Positions 55,218 through 64,000 of a stretch of DNA of 64,000 nucleotides are shown in pieces. The DNA lies in NCBI GenBank assembly GCA_030374765.1, contig JARGXX010000138.1, positions 434,001-498,000 on the forward strand. Reading direction: 5' to 3'. Made by a program: the position numbers and the translations under genes. The notes below the pieces were generated by a model, which made no database searches, was not told where the DNA came from, and was given only the letters and a program-made list of their open reading frames with translations. This DNA comes from Agarophyton chilense (Eukaryota; Rhodophyta; Florideophyceae; Gracilariales; Gracilariaceae). Numbering within the stretch: the first letter of the stretch is position 1; every line of letters begins with the position of its first letter.

Positions 55218-55966
55218 CTAGCCCGCCTTCACAAACGCCCAGTCCATCACCGCTTCCACTACACCCCTCGCGGCAAACCCCATGATCGCTTGCACTACAA
55301 CCACTCGTACCACCGCCCACCTCACTACCACCCCCCTGACCACCACCTCGAAGACCGCTTCGAACCAACATTGGTCTAGTTCCCGTTCTCCTGCACCTAT
55401 TCCAATGGCACTTTCCACAATAGCGTGCACAATGCCGTCATACCCACCCGCCTCCATTGAGATTGCTTCTTCGATCCATCTTTCCCGCGAAATGATCACG
55501 CATTTGAAGCCCTCCCTCATGATCCTCACCATTTCCTCCGTTTTCTTGGCATGTTCTATTTCTTCTAGCTGTGCAACTGTGATCCAAACCACTATGTGCC
55601 CAGGTACCACCCTCTGTGCTTGCTTCAGAACCGATCTTGCCCGCTCATAACTCTCTAGGTGCGCCAATGCAATCCACATATCTACCTCCTGGGGTACTCT
55701 TTCAACAGCCTTGAGAAGCAGCATGCGCACTCCAGCCGGATATTCCACTTCGATGGAAGCTTTCCACACATCTACCCCCTTCAGAATCACCTCCAACTCT
55801 TTTCGCAATACCCGCTTCTTCGCTGACTTGTCGACCTCCAGCGCCGCTGCTTGCAGCCAAATATTGCTCAACTTTGGCACGTTCTTCATTGCCTTCACCA
55901 GAATACGACCGGCGATCTTTCGGTCTTGATGCATGCGTGCCGCCTCAATCCAAACGTTCTCATCCT
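55218..55966 (-). pseudogene. PRPF6: PRP6/PRPF6 splicing-factor fragment (HAT repeats)
   Basis: PRP6 is a U5 snRNP scaffold built of HAT/TPR helices. From about 55966 the minus strand reads DENVWIEAARMHQDRK, then LSNIWLQAAALE, RRLLRKELE-like helices, VDMWIALAHLESYERARSVL, HIVVWITVAQLEE and SRERWIEEAISMEAGG, ending AIVESAIGIGAGEREL. Each ~34-residue unit has the HAT W..A..E pattern, and the order matches the middle of PRP6. The frame is open but both ends are cut: it starts just after a stop at about 55968 and turns into unrelated sequence near 55300. It is a captured internal fragment. Confidence 0.87.
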
Positions 55967-55969
55967 AAC

Positions 55970-56765
55970 AAGGGTTGTACAAACTCCACAGGTATGGAAT
56001 GATGAGCATCATGTATCGTATGATATACTTTCGTCCCAAACGGACTTCAATTTTTTCCCTGACACCTTTCGAGTAATCGATGATATCAACGCCACCATTA
56101 GGGACCACTCCAAGAAGGCAGAGGGCATCCGGTATTTCGTTCCATACCGAGAAAAGACGGTTATTCGCGCTGAAGATCAATACTGCATCTCCCTGACATG
56201 TAGTCATGAGAACGCTTGGAGGGATATTCAGGACGGAATACCAGACCAGTACGGGTTGCTCAAACTTTATTGGACGAACGCGGAGCTGAACTTGGTTTAG
56301 GTTGCACCATCGTCCTATGTAAAAAATTCGTCGGAACTCCACTGGTCTTTGTCGCTGCCAAATTTGTCTGGGAAGATCTCTGTAGACTTGTCGGAAATAC
56401 TTACTTCTGTACGAAAGAGCAAAAACAAACAGGATGTCGTGCATGGGAAAAACAGTGGCGCGTCGTACTTTCAAAAGTCACGAGCATCATCACTAGCGCA
56501 AAGAGTGCTTATTCAGTTTGAAACTTTCGTAGCCCATCACCCCAACATCTCTCCAGAAACAACGTCCCAGGGAACGAGGAAAGTCGTAGAGCGCACGATT
56601 CTTTCTGCTGGGAACAAATGTGAACTATCCGACAAGTTCAATTCAGATGATGACATGCTGTTCTTGGATGTCCCTGAACATGATTTTCTGGACTCTGTGA
56701 ATAGAAGTGAAATACGGTTTACCGCATCTAAGATCTCAATCTGCACCATAAGTCATCTTTCTTGA
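55970..56765 (+). pseudogene. Unidentified protein-coding fragment
   Basis: The plus strand stays protein-like over about 265 codons with one break near 56300. It starts VVQTPQVWNDEHHVSYD, has FFPDTFRVIDDINATIRDH, YFVPYREKTVIRAEDQ and HENAWRDIQDGI, and continues SELHWSLSLPNLSGKIS to FLDVPEHDFLD before TGA at 56765. Residue use looks like a real soluble protein, but I do not recognise the family. It abuts the PRP6 fragment with almost no gap, consistent with another captured piece. Confidence 0.45.
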
Positions 56766-57720
56766 ATCTATTTAGAAACTATGCACCCGGTGGATATCAT
56801 ACGATTTCAGCCGAAGAGAAATCTTGCATTGAGGAAAGGCGAAAGAAAACTTCTCTCCGTATCCTTAAGGCCGGTCGTTTGCCTACTTCAATATAGTGTC
56901 TAACAAAGCCCTTTCCAATGCTAAGAGTTGAAGAAAAGCAAAATGAAAACCTTGACGGAGGCCGCCCGATTTTTGGTCCTTCGCCCGAAAAGAGCAACAA
57001 GCTGGGCGAAGACAGGTTATGTTCCGCAGGAAATAACTCAATCAATTGTTACGGTCTTCCGACTGGTCATTCCCACATTTTGGGAGGGAACACCTTTCGA
57101 TGGACCACGAACTCATATCGAAAAGTAGCCTATTGCCAAAGTCGATCTAACCCTCGGTTTCAAGATAATTTATTGGGCGATGGCATCAGAAATTTTGGCC
57201 AACATGAACTTAGTGCACATCCAATGGTCCTTTCTGGAACTTCAGGATCAGCATTCATTCGAAATTCAAGTACCCCCACCAGTCATCACGCTCCACTGCC
57301 ATGTGATGCAAAAAAAAGTCTCAGTAGTTTTAAGTCATAGTCTCGGGTCGTGATTTCATGCATTGACAGCCACTCCTCCTGAACCTTCGTTGCATCGTAG
57401 GAATCTGCCGCCGAAAGTAGATGGAGGGCAGAGCGATCACCAGAATACCCTCCGCATTGAGAGCTGGAAAAACTCTCTTTAGCACCTTACTGCAAATGAT
57501 ACAATAACTGTGCCTACGTCTTGATCAAGGTTTGGTACGAGTATCTACTTCACCCAGGATGATGAGGGCTGAGTTCATCTTTTTTTTGTGTACCATTTTA
57601 CTCTTTCATCTGAGTCAGTCTCAACCAAGTGATGGCCATCCATCTTTTTCCATTTCCGAGGCCGACGACTGACGCAGCTCTTCGGACCAGATTCTCAGCC
57701 TATCGTCTTCACCTCTCAAC
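56766..57720. other. Interior of the TIR element, nothing recognised
   Basis: About 950 bp. Short frames on both strands near 56800-57340 show no domain. Confidence 0.35.
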
Positions 57721-58581
57721 GTGCCACCACCTCCAACAGGCCCCGGATCCCAAAACATTGTTCTGTCATCCGGCACCGCATCTCATCTGCCCCATCTGCC
57801 CCCCTCGCCCCCTCACTCCTTCTTCCTCCTCCATCCTCCGTCGCTTAGCATGGCACTGCATCGCCTCTCCGCCCGCTTTGGCCCTACTGACGTTCTTGTG
57901 CAAACCGATGCCGTCCCTTCCTCCCAGAGCGCCGACGATGCCGAGTTTCCCGACTTCCTGCCCGTGCCTTTTCAGTCCGTCACTCAACACTTCAGCTTGG
58001 CGCGCTTCCGCCCCCAAGACCCTGACTTTCTCACCGACGCTGGTATGCTCTCACCAGCTTAATCTGACGACGCAAGATGCAAAATCTGTTTTCATCCAGA
58101 TTCGTCCCCTTTACGCCCATGCCCGCAATGTCGCGTCACCGCCTTTCATCACTGTCTCCGCTCGTGGCTTCGCGTCAAAATCAAGAACGGTGATTTCAAT
58201 CATCTCTCCTGTTTTCTGTTCCATGAGCTCATCCCCGACGCAGAAGTGAGAAATATCGTGGGAGAGCTCGAATTCAAAAGGTGTCTTTTCTTTTGCTCCG
58301 ATATTCAGCATGGAAGCAACCCTACCGCAGCATGGTGTCCAAAGGTGGGATGTTGGAAACTGTTGCGGTGCAATGTGCGTAAACTATGCGTCAATACCGC
58401 GAACATGACCTGCCCGGATTGCGACACGCAGGTGTGCCCTCGATGCTTCAGCGAAGGTCATGGAGATGACATGTGTCCAGTACCTACCGTCGCCGTCCGA
58501 GAAAAGACACTCTCCCGTATCTGGGAGAGGGTTCACACCAAAAAGTGTCCAATATCTCGAATATCTCTAGTAACACTGTGA
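57721..58581 (+). pseudogene. RBR-type E3 ubiquitin ligase fragment
   Basis: RBR ligases pass ubiquitin via a RING1-IBR-RING2 module. One plus-strand frame carries a Ser/Pro-rich N-part, one TAA at 58060-58062, then RING1-like CKICFHPDSS..CPQCRVTAFHHCL. An IBR follows with WCPKVGCWKLL, TCPDCDTQVCPRCFSEGHGD and DMCP. The expected RING2 start appears as WERVHTKKCPISRIS, where the second Cys pair is already lost, and the frame stops at 58581. The catalytic Cys of RING2 is absent. It is a broken fragment with single-base lesions. Confidence 0.82.
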
Positions 58582-58904
58582 AGAACGATCGCTCTAGAAT
58601 GTATCCAATGCGCAAATTGAAATCCCAGGAAACAGAGACTTTAGTTTCCACAGGGGATGAGGAATCCGGTTTATATCAGAGAATAGCAGAAACAACTGCG
58701 GGGGAAACAGGGCCTCTTCGAAAACGGGCAAAGTGCATGATTCCAAGAGCCATAGTTCCTCCAGCATTCGAAAGTCCTCGCAGGCTTGTCGAAGAATCAC
58801 CAATCAGACATGTTATTTTTTGCTGCTGCGAAGCGACAGAAAGGAGCGATTAGGTGAAGAGGGGGACATTCTGGAAGGACTGGGCCGAGCAAGGATCTTA
58901 GGAG

Positions 58905-59333
58905 GTGAGTGCGTCATTTAAGTAATGTGGTTTCGATTTTGGTGGAAGTCTGACTTCTATTTCTTTCTTGTTACGACAGTGGTTGATCGGGAAATGGTGG
59001 CATCAAAGGTAAGTGCGAGCTTCATTCATATCTTGTATGCGTTAGGGAAGGATATCTGACTTGCCGTTGTTTGCTGCTGCAAGAGAACAGGGAGGCAAGA
59101 TTGGACAAGAGGTAGGGTAAGTGGTCGCTATAGAGGTGAGTGTGGTGCTGATGTGGTTTGGGTTTTATTTGTGACGGAGATCTGACTTTGGTCTATTTAT
59201 TGATGCGAATGCACAAAGTGGGAGCAAGACAAGGAGCACATATTTGGGAGAGGTAAGTTTGTTTATATGGAATTTGCTTGCATGAAGCGAGGAATTGGGC
59301 TCTAACTTGTGTGAGTTTGTGATGTCTATCTAG
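58905..59333 (+). other. Series of four intron-like segments with tiny exons
   Basis: Four donors (GTGAGTG 58905, GTAAGTG 59009, GTGAGTG 59136, GTAAGTT 59253) alternate with branch-point-like CTGACTT, CTGACTT, CTGACTT, CTAACTT. Acceptor-like ends lie near 58979, 59083-59090, 59219 and 59333. Implied introns are about 75-84 nt and implied exons 29-45 nt. Two acceptors are AAG rather than CAG/TAG. It could be the end of a spliced gene captured with its introns, or a diverged ~115-bp tandem repeat. Confidence 0.5.
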
Positions 59334-59419
59334 TAACATAGGAATTTGTGATTGATGAAGCGTGAACTCGTGTACCGCTTGGACGGTTCTCGGAGAATGG
59401 AGGGTTCTTTGCGTTGCGC

Positions 59420-59475
59420 TTCGCGCGACGCGAAGTGAAGCGCGCGACGGCGCGACGCGAAGTGAAGCGTAACGA
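59420..59475. repeat. Short direct repeat, GC-rich
   Basis: GCGCGACGCGAAGTGAAGCG occurs twice (59424-59443, 59451-59470), preceded by a partial inverted copy. Confidence 0.85.
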
Positions 59476-59526
59476 TCAGAGAACGTGATGCAAAGCGCAC
59501 GTGAATTGGGAAGATGTCATTTCACG

Positions 59527-59559
59527 TGCAACTGGGACCCGTTTCGGGTCTCAGTTGCA
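59527..59559. repeat. Hairpin, 14-bp stem
   Basis: TGCAACTGGGACCC and its near-perfect inverse surround a 5-nt loop; one position is a G-T pair. Confidence 0.85.
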
Positions 59560-59937
59560 GGATCGCCGTATTATGCACTGGCCATAGGGTCATTAGAGAA
59601 CATTAAATTGAATGTGCAAAGCATTTTAATGGTTCATACTAGCTACGATACCTGCACGAAATGAATGATCATGCGCTAGATAGCATTCAGTATTCCGTTC
59701 ATTGTCTGTAGAATTCATGGTCTAGGATAAATGAGTATCGAAAGATATCTCCCAAGTTTTCTTCCATTCTTTCTAGTGTGCCGGTGTTAGTACGGATGTT
59801 TGCTAGTTTCCTAGATTCTCCCCAAAATTCACTTGGGCTAGTATTTTTGCGCTAGATATTCTGGCATCAAAATTCTGCGAATTTTTGAATGCTAACCATA
59901 GACATTCTAGCACACCCAAAATAGAGATCTAGCACCC
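59560..59937. other. Right subterminal region of the TIR element
   Basis: AT-leaning, no gene. GCTAG or its inverse recurs at 59802, 59837, 59851, 59907 and 59929. Confidence 0.5.
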
Positions 59938-59964
59938 AATACTAGCTTTCCGAAAACACAGACG
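59938..59964 (-). repeat. Right TIR of the 11.95-kb element
   Basis: 27 bp, inverse of the left TIR with one mismatch; followed by AT and then G3 gag. Confidence 0.87.
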
Positions 59965-59966
59965 AT

Positions 59967-61243
59967 GTATTGAACAACCTGAGGGTATGACCTGAGGGGC
60001 TCACGGTCTTTAGCATCCACGAGGTCAGTTGTGCCAGATATCTTCGAAACCACTCGGTCACGCGCCTGTCCTGTAAGGAAGAATTGGAAAAGGTACAGAG
60101 CGGCCCCTCGTGGACACCGTTCTGATCAAAGGCCTTACGAAACAAACTGAGAAACCTAAGGACGGCAATGGGATTGAAACCCGAGAACTTGTCCGTAATG
60201 GTTAGTTGCATCCGTTTGGCCCATTTGGCGTGTCTGCAAGCCACCGAACCAGAATATTTCGCGGACCTGTCGGCCAGCCGGTAAGTCCGGTAGTCTAGAA
60301 CCTTAAGGAAAAGTTCGTTTGTGGTTGTCAGTGGTCTGAGGCCTCGAACGGCAGTCTCATCCACTTCCGAGTCGGTCGTTTCGGTCGAGGCCGATTCGGA
60401 ATAACTCCTGTCCGAATGGTCTCTGCTCTTGTTTTTTCTATTCTTCTTTTTCCTGCAGCTACTTCGTTTCTTCCCAGCAGAGTAGGGACATAAAGTTTCG
60501 ATCTTTCTATTAGATCCTATGGAGCCCTGAGGTCGTTGTTTCTCATATAATCCGTCGGGTGGGGCAAGCGGTCTCTCTTCTAGACGCGGAGCTTCTCTTC
60601 TGCTCCTCGCTTGTCCCTCTCTTGTATTCTCCTGACGGGCAACCTGTCTCTTTTCTAGACGGGGAGCTTCTCTTCTGCTCCTAGATTGTCCCACCACGGG
60701 GTTTTCCTGATGGTATTCCCGGTGAGGCGCGGATAACGCCGCCGCTCCTGGGGGTTTGGTAGGGGGTTGCCATATGGAAGCCAGATGGTTGACTTGTGGA
60801 GGACTCCTAGGGACCGTGTTGCCTGACTGGCTGGTGACTGCTCCTTGAACGGCCTGAATGAGGGAGTCTAAGAATAGTTCAGACTCCATGACCTTGGGGA
60901 TGATTCGCGTAATGAGGTAATCCGTATGGTTGGCGAATGCCGTGGCGAGTTGCATGTTTAAAATGCAACCCACATGGGCTGAGAAGAGCTCACGGAGACG
61001 GGGCCAGAGAAGGTCGGCAAGTCCGGCGGGAATGTTCTCTCTAATTTTTTCGGTCTTACGGCGTTCTTTTTATGGTGTTCCTGGCCTAGAGGTGGCCCTG
61101 GTGAGACGTTCTCGTAAATGCGCTGCTACCGTGGGTTTTCGGCGAATCCTTTCAGGGTCGTCCATGGGAGTCAGTACTCCTTGCGGCTGGCTTCCCGTGC
61201 TCCTGCGGTCGCTAACATTACCAGCCTGAAGTTCAGACGACAT
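59967..61243 (-). pseudogene. gag: G3 gag, N-terminal part
   Basis: Likely start MSSELQAGNVS at 61243, about 185 bp inside the PBS. One frame continues with an in-frame TAA near 61070, then VGCILNMQLATAFANHTD, a repeated-looking REAPRLE stretch, a basic NRKNKSRDH and an acidic SASTETTDSEVDE linker. A gag core follows (LFLKVLDYRTYRLADRS matches LYRTLLSYRYYRLEDSS of G1). After a frameshift near 60070 the sequence reaches VVQY at the insertion point. Two near-identical ~60-bp blocks near 60590 and 60660 encode the REAPRLE repeat. Confidence 0.83.
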
Positions 61244-61428
61244 CTTCGGCGATGCAGTGGCATCTGTTCCTGCCGTGGGTGTCCTATGGTCGGGCTGGTT
61301 GGGTGTTTTCTTGCATCCAGAATGGTGATTGCTTCTATACTTCCTGGTCGGTTGGGGAATTAAACCAAAGGTTGGAATCCGGATAATTCTTCGTTCCAGT
61401 GGTCCGTTCAATTATTCCAAAGGTTTCT

Positions 61429-61442
61429 AAGTCGGGAGACCA
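61429..61442 (-). other. G3 primer-binding site
   Basis: TGGTCTCCCGACTT on the minus strand, 3 nt inside the LTR end, identical to the G1 site. Confidence 0.85.
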
Positions 61443-61445
61443 AAA

Positions 61446-61891
61446 TGTAACGCAATGAGGGGTGAGTCAGCGTACGTGTCTCGACCGGTGGTAGCGTGGT
61501 AGAGCGGGTCCTAAGATTCGAATCCTTGACGGCGGCACTCCCAGAGTACTTGGTGCATTGGGCTGGAACTTACTGCGTAGTCCTACAGTTTGGAGCTACG
61601 GAAACGATGGCTTGAAGACCAAAGGGTGGAACAAATATACTAAAGGGGGTTACTTAGTATCCTAATGGTGCCTACCTTACTCTAAGTGAGAAGCGTTAGT
61701 TGAGCCAAGTAAATAGTATTGGCGAGGCGCTGAGATCTCCCTGGCACTGTAATGCTAATCTATTACACTAATTAAAATAAATTAATAATCTACATGAGTC
61801 CACCTGAGGTCGACCCGTCCACGTGTCGCCTGTAAGATTCCTAAGGGCCCGGCGGCTTAGAAAGCTCAACCGTTATCATAGCACCTTGACA
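61446..61891 (-). repeat. G3 5' LTR
   Basis: 446 bp; ends CCTTGACA in plus orientation, followed by the target duplication CAGAC at 61892-61896. Carries the same tRNA-like stretch as the other LTR (A-box-like 61497-61507, B-box-like 61516-61524). Confidence 0.93.
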
Positions 61892-61896
61892 CAGAC

Positions 61897-62045
61897 CGAG
61901 ATCCCACGTTTAATATACCACCTCATGGACTATCTGCAGGGTGGCGCTTCATAACTTCATCCTAGCCGTTGCACTCACCTTTAAGTATTATTATACTTAG
62001 CCAAAAAAATCTTCCATCGGTATTCCGACAGTGCAGAATACTACA
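61897..62045 (+). repeat. LTR-X variant, right half
   Basis: Continues the LTR-X variant broken at 41300 and ends CAGAATACTACA like the other LTR-X copies. Confidence 0.8.
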
Positions 62046-62400
62046 CAGGATTAAAGGATCTGTAGAGCAGTGCCCGGCGACAGGAAGTGCCCTATGAGAC
62101 GTTCGATACCCATTCTCAGGGAGAGACGAAACAGAGCAAAGATCCCTCGTCACACCACAGGTGTGGGTGTAACAACACTGTACAATCAGATAAACCTATA
62201 AGGTTGAAAAAACAGGCCAGCAAGGTCTCCAAAGATGGGAGCTGTGTATCAGTACGGAGGTTTACAACGAGTGAACCGTTGTCAGTAGATCCAGTGAACG
62301 GAAGGGAAGAAGAGGAAAGATCGAAAAGAAAACAGGCGGGTACGTCTTGTTAACGAGCGAAAATATTTAAAGAAAGAAATACCCAATACTGGGGTCGAGG
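62046..62400 (+). repeat. Degenerate LTR-like sequence
   Basis: GCCCGGCGACAGGAAGTGC near 62070 matches the inverse of 21930-21965, and GTGGGTGTAAC near 62163 fits the core of the G1-type LTRs. Edges are not defined. Confidence 0.4.
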
Positions 62401-63080
62401 TTGTACTTGGTCGGTAAAAGAAATATAATAAAGAACAAACATAAAAACATAAAACCCAATAATTGATATGCACGGTGTTTATCTCCCGAATGGGATTGTT
62501 TGTATAACAAAGCCGTACTCACAAAAGCTTCTCCAAGGAAATAAAGCTGTCGCGAAAACGAAGAAATTCAGTTCCGAACACGAATTGACTTAAAAAAGTG
62601 AGAGGAAAGCGTGAGCATACCTCAACGAAATATTTTACAACAGAGTGGCGGTGTGTAAATACCTATAAATATCTAGATTCCCACACGTATAATGTGCCAC
62701 TTTTGGCACAGTTAGCATACTCAAATGTGTACTACATTACAAAATTATGTTCCAGAATTAGAAGGCCACCATTTTAGTTTCTACAATCCTGACGGATTTG
62801 CCTCACATGAGGCCAGTTCTATTTTCCAAAAATTTAATAAGAATCGCCGGTTTCTATAATGCAGCGGCTTATTTTGTTTTCTTAGCGAAAAATAATTTTC
62901 TAAACCTGTTTTTTTAGCTCTACATTACATTTCGTTAGACAGTTGTCTTCAGAAATAGCAGCTCATTGATTTCACGACCTCTCGTGGACTGATAAACACA
63001 GGGTTCAAAACTCGCTGGGTTCAGTGTAACTCGAAAACGTTTACGGGAGCTCGACTAATTCTGAAATTTATTATGGCTTT
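62401..63080. other. AT-rich, nothing recognised
   Basis: About 680 bp without a supported gene. Confidence 0.45.
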
Positions 63081-63580
63081 TTAACCCATATGCGTTTCCT
63101 TGAAAAGAACAAAGAATAAAAAGACACCTTCGAAAGGGAGTATTTCGTCAGAAATCTCAATAAATTTAGCATGTTGAATAACGCCGGTTGAATAAGTACA
63201 GGGCTTAAGATAATTTGATTTTGAATTAAACAAATCGCCTGCAAAACCCCTTAAAACCGCATATTGACAAAGGGCCATAAATTTTGTAGACTTAATGGTG
63301 CTCAAAATATGATGAATGTTCCTTACATAATTTTTAAAACAACCACGTTGGGTTGCACTGTTCCATATAAAAAATATATTTAATTGGTTTTTTGACTTTT
63401 GAGCAAACAAATTTTGATTTGTTAGTGGTTTTGCACACTTTGCATCGTCCATTATATGTCTGAGACGTCATAAACCCATCAAATTTCATTTGTTTACGAT
63501 TGTTCTTTATGAAGGAAATGCCGATACCAGCCATATATGGGTTTCCTATTTGATTTTTCTCTCTACATGTTGTTTTCAAA
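63081..63580 (-). pseudogene. Possible piggyBac-like transposase C-terminal remnant
   Basis: The minus strand at 63579-63400 reads GRCKVCKTTNKSKFVCSKVK, resembling the C-terminal Cys-rich finger of piggyBac (DDE_Tnp_1_7) transposases with one Cys lost. The frames that follow are AT-rich and show no further motif. The evidence is a single motif, so the call is weak. Confidence 0.28.
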
Positions 63581-63750
63581 GTTCGAATATCATTTCAGTT
63601 GTTATCTATTAGTCCGTCCGCGAGATTTCAAGAGAAATTATGCAGTGTAAGATTCAATTTGTTTCCTGCAAAATTCTAATTTCATTATCGTATCTCAAAT
63701 TCCTTTAAACATTGCTCTATTTTTAAACAAAAGTCAACATTTTTCGTACC

Positions 63751-63984
63751 TTATATTCCAGAGAAGATTACACGAACGTTTCCTTCCTGGTATGCTTTTT
63801 TCGCCTCTTTCGCAGTCTTATTGCCAATAGAACGCTTCCTGATTCCTTGAATTTGGCTATGTAATATCAGTTTCTCTTCTGGTACTTCCAAAATTGCCGT
63901 TATGGCAGCTAGAAAATTGTTTGCGTCTGGATATGGAAACTTTTTCCCGATTTTGTAATTGGCATTACTAATAATATCGTACAA
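63751..63984 (-). other. Open frame of unknown nature
   Basis: 77 codons (KIGKKFPYPDANNFLAAI near the start) with protein-like composition that continues toward the right edge. No family was recognised; it may be an exon or transposon piece. Confidence 0.25.
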
Positions 63985-64000
63985 GTGTGACGTTATGCTA

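Larger units (their letters stand above)
48016..59964. mobile_element. 11.95-kb TIR element carrying host-gene fragments
   Basis: The two ends are 27-bp inverted repeats (48016-48042 and 59938-59964) starting CGTCTGTGTT, with 26 of 27 bases matching. AT flanks both ends (48014-48015, 59965-59966). Deleting the element with one AT rejoins gag in frame as VVQY-I-LETYATDD, which aligns with AVQYLLRSYATNS of G1. Inside are a nested Tc1 element, broken fragments of DDB1, GH16, PRP6 and RBR-ligase genes in both orientations, a palindrome, a minisatellite and a series of intron-like segments. No transposase attributable to these ends was recognised, so it is probably non-autonomous. The superfamily is unresolved. 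Confidence 0.85.
41301..61891 (-). mobile_element. Ty3/gypsy retrotransposon G3 with a nested 11.95-kb insertion
   Basis: LTRs lie at 41301-41744 and 61446-61891, with duplication CAGAC outside. The internal minus-strand order is PBS (61429-61442), gag (61243 to 59967, interrupted, then 48013 to 47161), protease, RT, RNase H and a truncated integrase ending at about 44302. A large opposite-strand accessory gene follows before the 3' LTR. Without the insertion the element is about 8.6 kb. Lesions are in-frame stops, one protease/RT frame change and loss of the integrase core. Confidence 0.95.

Noticed and set aside
57629-58249. Alternative 206-codon frame over the RBR fragment
   Set aside because: The RING and IBR cysteines are in the other frame; this one is Ser/Pro/Leu compositional.

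Overview
The window looks like a repeat-rich stretch of a eukaryotic nuclear genome. Almost everything recognisable is a transposable element or debris of one: Ty3/gypsy and Ty1/copia retrotransposons, solo LTRs, a Tc1 element, a Plant_tran-type transposase and a large TIR element. A GH16 polysaccharide-hydrolase fragment, compact intron-poor coding and a very high LTR-element load suggest a florideophyte red alga such as a Chondrus relative. That assignment is inference. The genes for DDB1, PRP6, an RBR ubiquitin ligase and GTPases are general eukaryotic genes and do not narrow it.

Layout. 1-6272: Ty3 element G1 (minus strand, cut by the window edge) with gag, pol, PBS and a 5' LTR. 6.6-13.3 kb: related Ty3 element G2 (minus) with an internal pol deletion and an accessory gene on the opposite strand. 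13.3-20.1 kb: two older, more decayed Ty3 elements, C (minus) and D (plus), each touching a solo LTR of a family called LTR-X here; the one in D has a perfect 5-bp target duplication. 20.1-23.1 kb: repeat debris. 23.1-24.4 kb: decayed copia gag. 24524-29153: a nearly intact copia element with 85-90 bp LTRs and target duplication CAAAT.

29.2-36.5 kb: the main host-gene region. It is an inverted duplication of a two-gene cassette: a gene of unknown family followed by a tail-anchored AIG1/GIMAP-like GTPase. The GTPase arms are nearly identical, while the unknown genes have diverged strongly. 36.5-40.8 kb: a degenerate LTR and a decayed Plant_tran-type transposase split by another LTR-X.

40.8-62.05 kb is a set of nested insertions read from matching target duplications. 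An LTR-X variant was hit by Ty3 element G3 (41301-61891, duplication CAGAC). G3's gag was hit by an 11.95-kb element with 27-bp TIRs (48016-59964, 2-bp duplication AT, which restores the gag frame when removed). That element was hit by a Tc1 transposon (48477-49776, TA). The large TIR element carries broken pieces of at least four host genes (DDB1, GH16, PRP6, RBR ligase) and a cluster of intron-like segments, and no recognised transposase of its own. 62.05-64 kb: AT-rich repeat debris with weak transposase-like reading frames.

The most interesting points are the gene-capturing TIR element, an antisense accessory gene conserved in two Ty3 elements (with a third remnant), and the inverted GTPase cassette. 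Family assignments rest on motifs read by eye; no search or alignment program was run.
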